Below are positions 17,298 to 26,294 of a stretch of DNA of 64,000 bases, piece by piece. The stretch lies in NCBI RefSeq assembly GCF_030409805.1, contig NZ_JAUFQP010000013.1, positions 124,001-188,000 of the forward strand, read 5' to 3'. The translations under genes were made by a program, and so were the position numbers. The DNA comes from Algibacter miyuki (lineage in GTDB: Bacteria > Bacteroidota > Bacteroidia > Flavobacteriales > Flavobacteriaceae). Numbering within the stretch: position 1 is the first letter of the stretch; the number at the start of each line of letters is the position of its first letter. The notes under the pieces are model-generated. The model ran no database searches, was not told where the DNA came from, and saw only the letters and a list, made by a program, of their open reading frames with translations.

Positions 17298-17633
17298 TTA
17301 ACCGTCTAATTTATTTACTTTATTCATCATTTGTACGCCATGTGCTAGGGTTGCTCCACTTTTTATGGCGGCGCCTACGTGTATGGCTTCCATCATTTCT
17401 TCTTTAGTTACGCCGCGTTGCAGTCCGTCTTTGGTGTAAGCGTCGATGCAATATGGGCATTGTTCGGTGTGGGCTACGGCGAGTGCGATAAGTGATTTTT
17501 CGCGTGCTGTGAGTGCGCCTTCTTCGAAAACTTTGCCGTAATACTCAAAAAAACTTTCGCCTAGTTCTTTACTCCATTCTGTTATTTTTCCGAATTTTCT
17601 TAAATCGGCTGGGTCGTAATATGTTTTCTGCAT
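17298..17633 (-). CDS. Arsenosugar biosynthesis-associated peroxidase-like protein (CMD/AhpD family)
   Basis: A 111-residue carboxymuconolactone decarboxylase/AhpD-like protein from the ATG at 17633 (MQKTYYDPADLRKFG). The open frame runs further upstream to 17843, but that part is non-coding and overlaps the terminator at 17698-17743, so the short form is chosen. The active-site motif EQCPYCIDAY has the CxxC pair, and HVGAAIKSGATLAHG follows. It matches TIGR04169, defined by occurrence with ArsS. A role in arsenical or thiol redox handling is likely from family, but not known. It is the first gene of the ArsS cluster; I found no convincing promoter in 17634-17697. Confidence 0.87.
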   Translation of the reverse strand: MQKTYYDPADLRKFGKITEWSKELGESFFEYYGKVFEEGALTAREKSLIALAVAHTEQCPYCIDAYTKDGLQRGVTKEEMMEAIHVGAAIKSGATLAHGVQMMNKVNKLDG

Positions 17634-17697
17634 AGCGTTTGGTGTTCTATAGATAGAAATCTGGTTAATTTTGTCGTTTACTTTAATGTAACTTAAC

Positions 17698-17743
17698 AAA
17701 AATCGCCAAATAATATGGTTTTCCATATTATTTGGCGATTTTT
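17698..17743 (-). terminator. Long perfect hairpin terminator after acyl-CoA dehydrogenase
   Basis: A perfect 21-bp stem with a four-base TTTT loop (as read on the plus strand), flanked by A and T runs, 20 bases downstream of the acyl-CoA dehydrogenase stop at 17764. It separates that gene from the ArsS cluster. Symmetry means it could stop transcription on both strands. Confidence 0.88.
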
Positions 17744-17763
17744 TATAATTAAAGTGTGGTGTT

Positions 17764-18906
17764 TTATGCTTTGATAAGGCTTCGGGAAATAACGATTTTC
17801 TGTATTTCGGAGGTGCCTTCGTAGATTTGTGTGATTTTTGCATCGCGCATAAGACGTTCTACATGGTATTCTTTTACAAAACCGTTTCCGCCGTGTATTT
17901 GCACGGCTTCGACGCTGTGTTCCATGGCTACTTTGCTGGCGTAGAGTTTGGCCATGGCACTAGATCGGTCGTAATTATGGCCTTGGTCTTTATCCCAAGC
18001 GGCCTTCATCACGAGCATTCGTGCAGCTTCAATATCGGTGTACATATCGGCCAGTTTAAAAGCGATGGCTTGATGGTTGCAAATTTCGGTGCCAAAAGCT
18101 TTGCGTTGTTTGGAGTATTTTAATGCCAATTCGTATGCGCCAGATGCAATGCCAAGCGCTTGTGCTGCAATACCAATACGGCCGCCAGAAAGTGTTTTCA
18201 TCGCAAAGCGAAATCCAGAGCCGTTGGCGCCAATACGATTTTCTTTAGGTACTTTTACATCGTTAAATTGTAAGGTGTGCGTGTCGCTTCCGCGGATGCC
18301 CAGCTTATCTTCTTTAGGACCAATATGGAACCCTGGCATGTCTTTTTCTACAATAAAAACGTTTATGCCATGCGAGCCTTTGTCGCGATCGGTTTGCGCA
18401 ATGACTAAGTAAACACCTGCGCGACCACCGTTTGTAATCCAGTTTTTTGTGCCGTTTAAAAGGTAATGGTCTCCCATATCTATGGCAGTGGTTTGCTGCG
18501 ATGTGGCATCGCTACCTGCTTCGGGTTCGCTTAAGCAGAACGCGCCTACAATTTCTCCTGTAGCTAATTTGGTTAAATATTTTTCTTTTTGAGCTTCAGA
18601 GCCATAGGTTTCTAAACCATAACAAACCAAGGAGTTGTTTACGGAAACTATAACAGATGCCGAAGCGTCTATTTTAGATAATTCTTCCATAATTAATACG
18701 TATGATAGTGCATCCATGCCGCTACCCCCGTATTTTGGGTCGACCATAATACCAAGAAAGCCAAGATCTCCCATTTTTTTTACAAGTTCTTCGGGAAATT
18801 CTTGTTTATTATCACGTTCAATAACGCCAGGAAGCAATTCTGTTTGAGCAAAATCGCGGGCGGCGTCGCGTATCATTATATGTTCTTCTGAGAGCTTAAA
18901 ATCCAT
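17764..18906 (-). CDS. Acyl-CoA dehydrogenase
   Basis: A 380-residue FAD-dependent acyl-CoA dehydrogenase that introduces the alpha-beta double bond in an acyl-CoA. Family signatures present: GAFCLSEPEAGSDA (FAD/substrate loop), KNWITNGG, GRIGIAAQALGIA, QAIAFKLADM, and QIYEGTSEIQ near residue 360, where the EGTS block carries the catalytic glutamate of short/medium-chain enzymes. Length is normal for the short-chain/isovaleryl group; exact chain preference is undetermined. It is transcribed alone, with its own terminator downstream, and is divergent from anmK (94 bases between start codons). Confidence 0.93.
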   Translation of the reverse strand: MDFKLSEEHIMIRDAARDFAQTELLPGVIERDNKQEFPEELVKKMGDLGFLGIMVDPKYGGSGMDALSYVLIMEELSKIDASASVIVSVNNSLVCYGLETYGSEAQKEKYLTKLATGEIVGAFCLSEPEAGSDATSQQTTAIDMGDHYLLNGTKNWITNGGRAGVYLVIAQTDRDKGSHGINVFIVEKDMPGFHIGPKEDKLGIRGSDTHTLQFNDVKVPKENRIGANGSGFRFAMKTLSGGRIGIAAQALGIASGAYELALKYSKQRKAFGTEICNHQAIAFKLADMYTDIEAARMLVMKAAWDKDQGHNYDRSSAMAKLYASKVAMEHSVEAVQIHGGNGFVKEYHVERLMRDAKITQIYEGTSEIQKIVISRSLIKA

Positions 18907-19000
18907 AATTCGTAAATAAATGAGTTAATTTAATAGAGAATGTTTTCAAATATAGCTTTTTAGTGTGAATATTTCAATGGGTATTGTTATTTTTACATCC

Positions 19001-20053
19001 ATGAAAAAAAATAATTACCATGTTATAGGCGTTATGTCTGGAACATCGTTGGATGGTATAGACTTAGTGGAGGCTATATTTACCTATACTGATACTTGGC
19101 GTTTTGAGATTATAAAAGCTGAAACCGTGAGTTATACAGCTGGTTGGTTTGATACGCTGAAAAATTTGGTGTCAAATTCTTTAGAGGAATTGCAAGTTAT
19201 AGATGATGATTACTCGGTGTTTTTAGCCGAAACGATTAAGAAATTTATTTCTAAAAATAACATTACAGATATCGATGCTGTGTGCTCGCATGGGCATACC
19301 GCCTTGCATAGACCGGAAGAAAAACTAACTTATCAAATAGGAAATAAACCCATTTTAGCTGAAATTTTAAAAGAAACGGTGGTTTGCGATTTTAGAGTTG
19401 AAGATGTGGAACTTGGAGGGCAAGGTGCGCCTTTAGTACCTATTGGAGATAAACTATTGTTTTCTGAATACGATTTTTGTCTGAATTTAGGTGGTTTTGC
19501 AAATATTTCAACCGAAATTGAAGGTGAACGTATTGCTTATGATATTTGTCCAGTGAATATTGTACTGAATAAATATGCCAATCAGTTAGGTTTTAATTAT
19601 GACGATGGTGGAAAAATAGCAGCATCGGGCAATTATTTGTCTGGCTTAGGAGAACAATTGAATCTTTTGAATTTTTATACGGAAACACCACCAAAATCTT
19701 TAGGGTTAGAGTGGGTGAATACCAATATATTTCCTTTAATTGAATCTTTTAAAACGGAAGAAAAAACTGTTTTACGAACTTTTTCCGATCATATCGCTAA
19801 GCAAATGGCTTTGGTTTTAAAACCTGAAGCTAAAGTTTTGGTGACTGGAGGGGGTGCGTATAACACTTATATTATAGACGAAATAAAGAAACATGTTAAT
19901 GCTGAAATAATAATCCCGAATGCAGATTTGGTAGAGTTTAAAGAAGCCTTGATTTTTGCCTTTTTAGGGATTTTAAAACTTCGTGATGAAGTCAATTGCT
20001 TACAAACCGTAACAGGTGCATCAAAAAATCATAGTTCGGGTAAGATTTATTGA
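19001..20053 (+). CDS. anmK: Anhydro-N-acetylmuramic acid kinase
   Basis: A 350-residue sugar kinase that phosphorylates and opens 1,6-anhydroMurNAc to MurNAc-6-phosphate during cell-wall recycling. The ATG at 19001 (MKKNNYHVIGVMSGTSLDG) is preferred over the upstream ATG at 18965, because the conserved N-terminal GVMSGTSLDGIDL begins at residue 10. Further motifs are CSHGHTALHRP, CDFRVEDVELGGQGAPLVP, NLGGFANIS and the ATP-binding LVTGGGAYN. It is monocistronic and is followed by a promoter for the next gene. NamZ at 56231-57493 would release MurNAc, which feeds related steps. Confidence 0.93.
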   Translation: MKKNNYHVIGVMSGTSLDGIDLVEAIFTYTDTWRFEIIKAETVSYTAGWFDTLKNLVSNSLEELQVIDDDYSVFLAETIKKFISKNNITDIDAVCSHGHTALHRPEEKLTYQIGNKPILAEILKETVVCDFRVEDVELGGQGAPLVPIGDKLLFSEYDFCLNLGGFANISTEIEGERIAYDICPVNIVLNKYANQLGFNYDDGGKIAASGNYLSGLGEQLNLLNFYTETPPKSLGLEWVNTNIFPLIESFKTEEKTVLRTFSDHIAKQMALVLKPEAKVLVTGGGAYNTYIIDEIKKHVNAEIIIPNADLVEFKEALIFAFLGILKLRDEVNCLQTVTGASKNHSSGKIY

Positions 20054-20074
20054 TAAAATAACAACAATTTAATC

Positions 20075-20103
20075 TTGCCAGATTTTAAGTTTTTTTATAT
20101 TTG
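20075..20103 (+). promoter_or_regulatory. Promoter for the Glu/Leu-type dehydrogenase gene
   Basis: TTG at 20075-20077, an 18-base spacer, then TATATTTG at 20096-20103, an exact -7 consensus. Transcription would start near 20107, giving a leader of about 100 bases before the ATG at 20210. Confidence 0.6.
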
Positions 20104-20209
20104 TTTCTTCACATTAATAATTTAAATTTTTATAAAATGAATCAGCTTTAGCTACACAATACTCGGATTCAGATAGTAGTGCATTAGTTAAAGCGAACAT
20201 TTATAAAAT

Positions 20210-21442
20210 ATGGAAATGAAAGAATTATTAAAAAAGTACGAAGATAAAGCCCCTGAAATAGTATTTAACTGGAGAGATTCCGAAACGGAAGCCGAAGGTT
20301 GGGTGGTTATAAATTCCTTGCGAGGTGGTGCTGCTGGTGGTGGTACTAGAATGCGAAAGGGATTAGATATGAACGAGGTATTGTCTTTGGCAAAAACCAT
20401 GGAAATTAAGTTTACAGTTTCTGGTCCTGCGATTGGAGGAGCCAAATCGGGTATTAATTTCGATCCGAAAGACCCGAGAAAAAAAGGTGTTTTAGAACGT
20501 TGGTATGCTGCCGTTTCTCCGTTATTAAAAAGTTATTACGGTACGGGAGGCGATTTAAATGTAGATGAAATTCATGAAGTGATTCCAATTACGGAAGAAA
20601 GTGGTGTTTGGCATCCACAAGAAGGTGTTTTTAATGGGCATTTTAAACCCACGGAAGCCGATAAAATAAATAGAATTGGGCAGTTAAGACAAGGGGTAAT
20701 TAAAGTGATTGAAAACCCGAGTTTTTCGCCAAGTGTTGCCCGAAAATATACCGTTGCCGATATGATTACCGGTTTTGGAGTGGCTGAAGCTGTAAAACAA
20801 TATTACCATATTTATGGCGGTTCGGTTAAAGGGAAACGTGCTGTAATCCAGGGGTTTGGTAATGTTGGCGCCGCCGCAGCATTTTATTTGTCGCAAATGG
20901 GGGCAAAAGTGGTAGGAATTATAGATATTGCAGGTGGTTTAATTAACGAAGATGGTTTTACTTTTGAAGAGATCACAGAATTGTTTTTAGCTAAAACAGG
21001 TAACACCCTGGAAGCCGAGCGTTTAATACCGTTTGAAACGATTAATGAAACCATTTGGAAATTAAAAACTGAAATATTTGCACCTTGTGCAGCATCACGT
21101 CTGATAACAAAAAATCAGATTGATGAAATGATAAATAGTGGATTAGAAGTTATATCTTGTGGCGCAAATGTGCCATTTGCAGATAAAGAAATATTTTTTG
21201 GACCTATCATGGAACACACCGATAGTTTGGTGAGCTTAATTCCAGATTTTATTTCAAACTGCGGTATGGCTAGGGTTTTTGCTTATTTTATGGAACGTCG
21301 CGTGCAAATGACAGACGAAGCCATTTTTAACGATACTTCAAATAAAATTAGAGAAGCAATAGAAAAAGTACATCATAAAAATAAAACTAAAACTGAACTC
21401 AGTGCAACAGCTTTCGAGCTCGCACTAAAACAACTTGTATAA
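20210..21442 (+). CDS. Glu/Leu/Phe/Val dehydrogenase family protein
   Basis: A 410-residue amino acid dehydrogenase that reversibly deaminates an L-amino acid with NAD(P). The substrate domain has SLRGGAAGGGTRMRKGLD and GPAIGGAKSGINFDP, the latter containing the catalytic lysine; the NAD-binding half has VIQGFGNVGAAAAFYL (GxGxxG) and IDIAGGLI. The protein is closer in look to the leucine/glutamate dehydrogenases of Bacteroidota than to the hexameric NADP glutamate dehydrogenase. The exact amino acid is not decidable. It has its own promoter, and nhaD starts 21 bases downstream on the same strand. Confidence 0.88.
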   Translation: MEMKELLKKYEDKAPEIVFNWRDSETEAEGWVVINSLRGGAAGGGTRMRKGLDMNEVLSLAKTMEIKFTVSGPAIGGAKSGINFDPKDPRKKGVLERWYAAVSPLLKSYYGTGGDLNVDEIHEVIPITEESGVWHPQEGVFNGHFKPTEADKINRIGQLRQGVIKVIENPSFSPSVARKYTVADMITGFGVAEAVKQYYHIYGGSVKGKRAVIQGFGNVGAAAAFYLSQMGAKVVGIIDIAGGLINEDGFTFEEITELFLAKTGNTLEAERLIPFETINETIWKLKTEIFAPCAASRLITKNQIDEMINSGLEVISCGANVPFADKEIFFGPIMEHTDSLVSLIPDFISNCGMARVFAYFMERRVQMTDEAIFNDTSNKIREAIEKVHHKNKTKTELSATAFELALKQLV

Positions 21443-21463
21443 AACTAATTTTTTTAACTTAAT

Positions 21464-22864
21464 ATGGAAGCAGCAATTATTTTAGTATTCGTTTTTGGCT
21501 ATTTGGCCATAACTATGGAACACAGTATAAAAATCGATAAGTTGATACCGGCTTTAGTCATGATGGCTATTTGTTGGGCATTAATAGCCTTGGGCATCGA
21601 TGGCTTTACGCAGTGGTTCGATTCTTCTAACCATACCTTAATGGAAAACTTTGGCAGTTTGGGCTCCGAAGAAAAAATGCATTTAATGGAAGAAACCTTA
21701 TTGCATCACTTAGGTAAAACTTGTGAAATTTTAGTGTTTCTTTTAGGGGCGATGACTATTGTTGAAATTATTGATTATTTCGATGGTTTTTCAACCATAA
21801 AAGATTTTATTAAAACTAAAAAGAAAAGTAAAATACTTTGGATTTTTGCTATTCTAGCCTTTATCCTATCGGCTATCATCGATAACTTAACAGCTACAAT
21901 TGTATTAATTTCAATACTTCAAAAAATTGTTAAAGATAGAAGCGTACGTATCTGGTATGCCGGTTTAATTATTATAGCTGCTAATGCTGGTGGTGCTTGG
22001 TCTCCAATTGGAGATGTTACAACCACAATGCTTTGGATTGGTAAAAAAGTATCAACAGGTCATTTAGTTGGTTATTTATTATTGCCTTCATTCCTATGTA
22101 TGGCGGTTCCAACATTTATCGCATCATTTTTACCTGCGTTTCAAGGAGATTTAGATATTGAAGAAGCGGTTGAGGAAAAGAAATCTAAGTTTAGCGCAAG
22201 AATGCTTTATTTAGGGTTAGGTGCTATTGTTTTTGTACCTATTTTTAAAATGATTACACATTTACCACCTTATGTTGGTATGATGTTATCTTTAGCGGTT
22301 GTTGCTATTTTTGCTGAAATGTATAGTAGTACTAAGTTTAGTATGACAGATCATGATTCTGAAGAAAGTGATGCTGCTGCTCACCATAGCCCAGTACATC
22401 ATTCATTATCTAAAATTGAGTTGCCAAGTATCTTATTTTTCTTAGGAATTTTAATGGCAGTAGCGGCGTTAGAATCTTTAGGTATCTTATTTGATTTTGC
22501 AGGATCTTTACAAGCATCTACACCAATGTTAGGAACAGAAATTCACCCAGGAGGGCATGAAGGTGTTTCAGATTTAGTTGTTTTATTATTAGGTGTTGGT
22601 TCAGCGGTAATCGATAATGTACCTTTAGTAGCAGCAAGTTTAGGAATGTTTCACGAACCTATGGATAACGAACTATGGCACTTTATAGCTTATTCAGCAG
22701 GAACAGGTGGGTCAATGTTAATAATTGGTTCTGCAGCAGGAGTTGTTGCTATGGGAATGGAGAAAATTGATTTTTTCTGGTACTTAAAAAAGATTGGATG
22801 GTTAGCATTAGTTGGGTTCTTAGTAGGCGCTGTAGCCTTTATGTTTACTAGAACTTTATTTTAG
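21464..22864 (+). CDS. nhaD: Sodium/proton antiporter NhaD
   Basis: A 466-residue polytopic inner-membrane antiporter of the NhaD/ArsB-like ion transporter superfamily. Landmarks are FLLGAMTIVEIIDYFDGF, DNLTATIVLISIL, NAGGAWSPIGDVTTTMLWI and AVIDNVPLVAASLG, with charged residues inside membrane segments that are typical of this class. A His-rich hydrophilic loop (DAAAHHSPVHH, about residue 305) joins the two halves. It would export sodium, which fits a marine-type flavobacterium that also encodes an SSS symporter. Probably co-transcribed with the dehydrogenase upstream. Downstream, 22865-23047 holds no gene. Confidence 0.9.
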   Translation: MEAAIILVFVFGYLAITMEHSIKIDKLIPALVMMAICWALIALGIDGFTQWFDSSNHTLMENFGSLGSEEKMHLMEETLLHHLGKTCEILVFLLGAMTIVEIIDYFDGFSTIKDFIKTKKKSKILWIFAILAFILSAIIDNLTATIVLISILQKIVKDRSVRIWYAGLIIIAANAGGAWSPIGDVTTTMLWIGKKVSTGHLVGYLLLPSFLCMAVPTFIASFLPAFQGDLDIEEAVEEKKSKFSARMLYLGLGAIVFVPIFKMITHLPPYVGMMLSLAVVAIFAEMYSSTKFSMTDHDSEESDAAAHHSPVHHSLSKIELPSILFFLGILMAVAALESLGILFDFAGSLQASTPMLGTEIHPGGHEGVSDLVVLLLGVGSAVIDNVPLVAASLGMFHEPMDNELWHFIAYSAGTGGSMLIIGSAAGVVAMGMEKIDFFWYLKKIGWLALVGFLVGAVAFMFTRTLF

Positions 22865-23047
22865 AATAATACATAAAACCTTTTTTCGTTTTTACGGAAA
22901 AGTGGCATGCATGTTGATTATTTTGTCTGTTTGATGCGAACACCCTAACGAGTAAAGTTCATTTTTAACTTTAATTGAAAAAAGTAAGACGATTACTATA
23001 ATTTAATAAGAATATAAGCGTTATAAGTTGCAATACATTAATATTTT

Positions 23048-23749
23048 ATGCTAAACATATTATTACAAAATGCACAAGAAGGTGCAGAGGCAGTAGCCGA
23101 AGGAGAACCAGTTGAAAAAACACTTTCAATTATTGAATTAATTAGTAGTGGTGGCTTTGCAGGGCAGGTTATCATTGCAATCTTATTCTTACTATTGGTC
23201 GTGGCTGTTTATATTTATTTCGAACGTTTATTCGCTATTAAAGCGGCGTCGAAAATAGATGCCAACTTTATGAATCAAATTAAAGACCATGTAAGTAATG
23301 GTAAAATTGATTCGGCACAAATGTTATGTGCTCAAGTAAATTCTCCAGTATCTCGATTAATTGGAAAAGGAATTTCTAGAATAGGAAAACCACTAGCCGA
23401 TATTAATACGGCTATTGAAAACGCGGGGCGTTTAGAAATTTACGGACTAGAGAAAAACGTAAGTGTTTTAGCAACCATTTCTGGTGCAGCACCTATGATT
23501 GGATTCTTAGGAACCGTAGTCGGGATGATTTTAGCTATTTTCGAACTGGCAAACGCCGGAGGAAGCATTCAAATGGATGTTTTAGCAAGCGGATTATATA
23601 CCGCCATGACTACAACGGTTGCCGGATTAATTGTTGGTATTGTTGCGTATGTAACTTATAACCACTTGGTGGTTAGAACCGATAAAGTCGTGTATCAGAT
23701 GGAAGCGAATTCCCTAGAGTTTTTAGACCATTTAAACGAGCCTTCTTAA
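23048..23749 (+). CDS. exbB: ExbB/TolQ-type proton channel
   Basis: A 233-residue MotA/TolQ/ExbB family inner-membrane protein with three hydrophobic segments: about residues 35-60, 145-170 and 190-215. Signature stretches are LATISGAAPMIGFLGTVVGM and SGLYTAMTTTVAGLIVGIVA. It forms the proton channel that energises TonB-dependent outer-membrane transport together with ExbD and the TonB-like protein encoded next. exbD begins 2 bases after its stop, so the genes are one operon. The 183 bases upstream should hold the operon promoter, but I could not identify an exact consensus there. Confidence 0.92.
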   Translation: MLNILLQNAQEGAEAVAEGEPVEKTLSIIELISSGGFAGQVIIAILFLLLVVAVYIYFERLFAIKAASKIDANFMNQIKDHVSNGKIDSAQMLCAQVNSPVSRLIGKGISRIGKPLADINTAIENAGRLEIYGLEKNVSVLATISGAAPMIGFLGTVVGMILAIFELANAGGSIQMDVLASGLYTAMTTTVAGLIVGIVAYVTYNHLVVRTDKVVYQMEANSLEFLDHLNEPS

Positions 23750-23750
23750 T

Positions 23751-24143
23751 ATGAATTTTAGAGGACGAAATAAAGTTACACCAGAGTTTAATATGTCGTC
23801 TATGACGGATATTGTATTTCTGTTACTTATATTTTTTATGATTGCTTCTACTTTGGTAACCACTAATGCTATTGATATTTTACTACCAAAAGCAAGTGGA
23901 AAAACCGAGAATAAAAAGTCTATAGCAGTTAGTATCAAAAAAGATTTAACCTATTATATCGATCAAAAACGAGTTGGAGAAAGTGTATTAGAAAACGAGC
24001 TGTTAGCAGCTTTATCTAGTAAAGAAGAACCAACCATTGTTTTAAGAGCCGAAAAATCGGTGCCTGTCGAGCATGTGGTTAAAGTGATGGATATAGCAAA
24101 TAGAAATAAGTTCAAAGTTATTTTAGCGGTAAAACCTAATTAA
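23751..24143 (+). CDS. exbD: Biopolymer transporter ExbD
   Basis: A 130-residue ExbD/TolR protein: a short cytoplasmic N-terminus, one membrane helix (DIVFLLLIFFMIASTLV) bearing the conserved proton-carrying Asp at its start, and a periplasmic domain with VSIKKDLTYYIDQKRV and VVKVMDIANRNKF. It partners ExbB. The stop overlaps the start of the TonB-like gene by one base. Confidence 0.93.
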   Translation: MNFRGRNKVTPEFNMSSMTDIVFLLLIFFMIASTLVTTNAIDILLPKASGKTENKKSIAVSIKKDLTYYIDQKRVGESVLENELLAALSSKEEPTIVLRAEKSVPVEHVVKVMDIANRNKFKVILAVKPN

Positions 24144-25009
24144 TGAAATACTTCCAAACGAAACACGAAAAAGATTCAGCGAAAATAACCAGTTTAATTA
24201 TGGTTATTATTTTGCTGTTGCTCTTTGTTGTTGGTCCGCCATATATGGATCCTCCCGAGGAGTATGGTGTGGCTGTAAATTTTGGAACTACAGATTTTGG
24301 TTCAGGAAATATTCAACCCAAAGCACCGGTGAAATCAGAGCCAAGGGAAGTGGAAGAAGTTCCAGAAGTGGAACCGGAGCCAGCAGTAGCAGAGCCAACA
24401 AAATCGGCAGAAGCTAAAGAAGAAGTTTTAACTGCCGAAAACGCAGAAGCTATTGCAATAAAGAAGCAAAAAGAAGCCGAGGCGAAAGCAAAAGCTGATG
24501 CTAAGGCAAAAGCCGACGCTAAAATTAAGGCCGAAGCTGAAAGAGTTGCGAAAGAAAAACGCGAACAAGAAGAAAAGAAGAAAAAATTAGATGCTTTAAT
24601 TGGCGGTGTTAGCAAATCTGAAGGAACAGCTTCCGGAAGTGAAGGCAACGATAACAAAGCAGGAGATAAAGGTCAATTAGATGGCGATCCGTACGCCCCA
24701 AGTTATTTTGGAGGAAAAGGATCGGGTAGTGGTGGTGTAGGCTACGGACTTAACGGTCGTGGGCGTGCATCGTTTAAAACGATAGAGCAAGATTGTAATG
24801 AATCGGGAATGGTGATTGTAAAAATCATTGTTAATCAGAGCGGAAACGTGGTTTCTGCCGAACCGGGTCAAAGAGGCACAACCAATACGGCAGACTGTTT
24901 ATTGGAACCAGCCAAAAAAATAGCATTATCTCATAAATGGCCTGCAGATTCTAAAGCACCAGCAAAACAAATTGGTTTTGTAAAAGTAAACTTCAAATTG
25001 GGGCAATAG
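24143..25009 (+). CDS. tonB: TonB-family energy transducer
   Basis: A 288-residue protein with one N-terminal membrane helix (SLIMVIILLLLFVVGPPYM), a Pro/Glu-rich stretch, an Ala/Lys/Glu-rich helical region with KAKADAKAKADAKIKAEAE (TolA-like), a glycine-rich linker, and a C-terminal TonB-like domain containing two cysteines (EQDCNESGMVIVKIIVNQ and NTADCLLEPA). It would connect the ExbB-ExbD channel to outer-membrane receptors such as the SusC protein in this window. The long helical linker and position beside ExbBD also allow a TolA-like role. Confidence 0.85.
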   Translation: MKYFQTKHEKDSAKITSLIMVIILLLLFVVGPPYMDPPEEYGVAVNFGTTDFGSGNIQPKAPVKSEPREVEEVPEVEPEPAVAEPTKSAEAKEEVLTAENAEAIAIKKQKEAEAKAKADAKAKADAKIKAEAERVAKEKREQEEKKKKLDALIGGVSKSEGTASGSEGNDNKAGDKGQLDGDPYAPSYFGGKGSGSGGVGYGLNGRGRASFKTIEQDCNESGMVIVKIIVNQSGNVVSAEPGQRGTTNTADCLLEPAKKIALSHKWPADSKAPAKQIGFVKVNFKLGQ

Positions 25010-25012
25010 CAG

Positions 25013-26230
25013 ATGACATATAACGATACTCTCGATTGGATGTTTTCTCAACTGCCCATGTATCAAAGACAAGGACAATCGGCATATAAAGTGGATTTAA
25101 GTAACACGTTGGCACTTATTAGCCATCTTAATAATCCGCATCATCATTTTAAAAGCATTCACGTAGCGGGCACTAATGGTAAAGGGTCTACAAGCCACAT
25201 GTTAGCGTCTGTTTTACAAGAGGCAGGCTATAAAGTTGGACTATACACTTCACCACATTTAAAAGATTTTAGAGAGCGCATTAAAATTAACGGAAAGGAA
25301 ATCAGTGAAACTTTTGTAATTAATTTTATAAAAGATAATAAACCCTTTTTTGAAGCTAGTCAGCTGTCTTTTTTTGAAATGACTGTAGGTATGGCTTTTG
25401 AGTATTTCGCTCAGGAAAAGGTAGATATTGCTGTTATTGAAGTTGGTTTAGGAGGACGGTTGGATTCAACGAATATCATTACGCCAGAAGTTTCGGTAAT
25501 TACCAATATCGGATTAGATCATACGCAATTTTTAGGAAATACTTTAGAATTGGTAGCTGGAGAAAAAGGTGGTATTATTAAACCTGAAGTACCGGTTGTT
25601 ATCGGAGAAACCCAAGCCGAAACTACAGCTGTTTTTGAAAGTTTAGCATCTAAAAATAAGGCTCCCATTATTTTTGCAGATCAACAAGTTAAGGTTGATT
25701 ATGAATCGGATTTAAAAGGAGATTATCAATCGAAAAATAAACAAACAGTAGTTGAAAGTATAAAGGTGCTTCAGCAAAAAGGTTTTATAATTTCCGAAGA
25801 AAATATAAAGAAAGGGCTACTGTACACTATAAAAAATACGGGACTGTTAGGGCGTTGGCAAGTTCTGAATGAAAAACCTAAGGTAGTGTGTGATACGGGA
25901 CACAACCGAGAGGGATTAATTTATGTCATGAAGCAGCTTTCGAAAGAAACTTTTGATAAGTTGCATATTGTTTTTGGAGTGGTAAATGATAAGGATATAT
26001 CATCGATAATCGATTTATTGCCTAAAAATGCACAGTATTATTTTTGTAAACCAGATATTTCTCGTGGGTTAGATGCCGAAGTTTTAAAGCAAGTGTTTGT
26101 TGAGAATAATTTGCTAGGTGAAGCTTATGGTTCTGTAAATGAAGCCTATAAAATGGCTTCAGAAAATGCAAAACCTAACGATTTTATATTTATAGGCGGA
26201 AGTACCTTTGTAGTAGCAGAAATAATTTAA
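25013..26230 (+). CDS. folC: Bifunctional folylpolyglutamate / dihydrofolate synthase
   Basis: A 405-residue Mur-ligase-type enzyme that adds glutamate to dihydropteroate and folates. The P-loop is VAGTNGKGST (51-60); other landmarks are YTSPHLKDFRERI, VIEVGLGGRLDSTNI, NIGLDHTQFLG and CDTGHNREG. It begins 3 bases after the tonB stop and is the last gene of the exbB-exbD-tonB-folC operon. A promoter for the downstream tRNAs begins just after its stop. Confidence 0.93.
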   Translation: MTYNDTLDWMFSQLPMYQRQGQSAYKVDLSNTLALISHLNNPHHHFKSIHVAGTNGKGSTSHMLASVLQEAGYKVGLYTSPHLKDFRERIKINGKEISETFVINFIKDNKPFFEASQLSFFEMTVGMAFEYFAQEKVDIAVIEVGLGGRLDSTNIITPEVSVITNIGLDHTQFLGNTLELVAGEKGGIIKPEVPVVIGETQAETTAVFESLASKNKAPIIFADQQVKVDYESDLKGDYQSKNKQTVVESIKVLQQKGFIISEENIKKGLLYTIKNTGLLGRWQVLNEKPKVVCDTGHNREGLIYVMKQLSKETFDKLHIVFGVVNDKDISSIIDLLPKNAQYYFCKPDISRGLDAEVLKQVFVENNLLGEAYGSVNEAYKMASENAKPNDFIFIGGSTFVVAEII

Positions 26231-26248
26231 AATTTTTTCAAAAAAGGT

Positions 26249-26278
26249 TTTGCAAAGTCAAAAAGTAGTGTATCTTTG
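26249..26278 (+). promoter_or_regulatory. Promoter for tRNA-Val
   Basis: TTTG at 26249-26252, an 18-base spacer and TATCTTTG at 26271-26278, matching the Bacteroidota -33/-7 consensus. The tRNA begins 17 bases further on. Confidence 0.75.
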
Positions 26279-26294
26279 CACCTCCTAATAATTA

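Noticed and set aside
17634-17843. N-terminal extension of the peroxidase-like protein by 70 residues
   Set aside because: The extension runs through the 21-bp terminator stem and has no family resemblance; the short form starts at a conserved ATG.
20137-20209. Possible leader peptide (ATG AAT CAG CTT TAG) or a 27-codon open stretch before the dehydrogenase gene
   Set aside because: Four codons only in the ATG frame; the longer frame has no start codon and resembles nothing I know.
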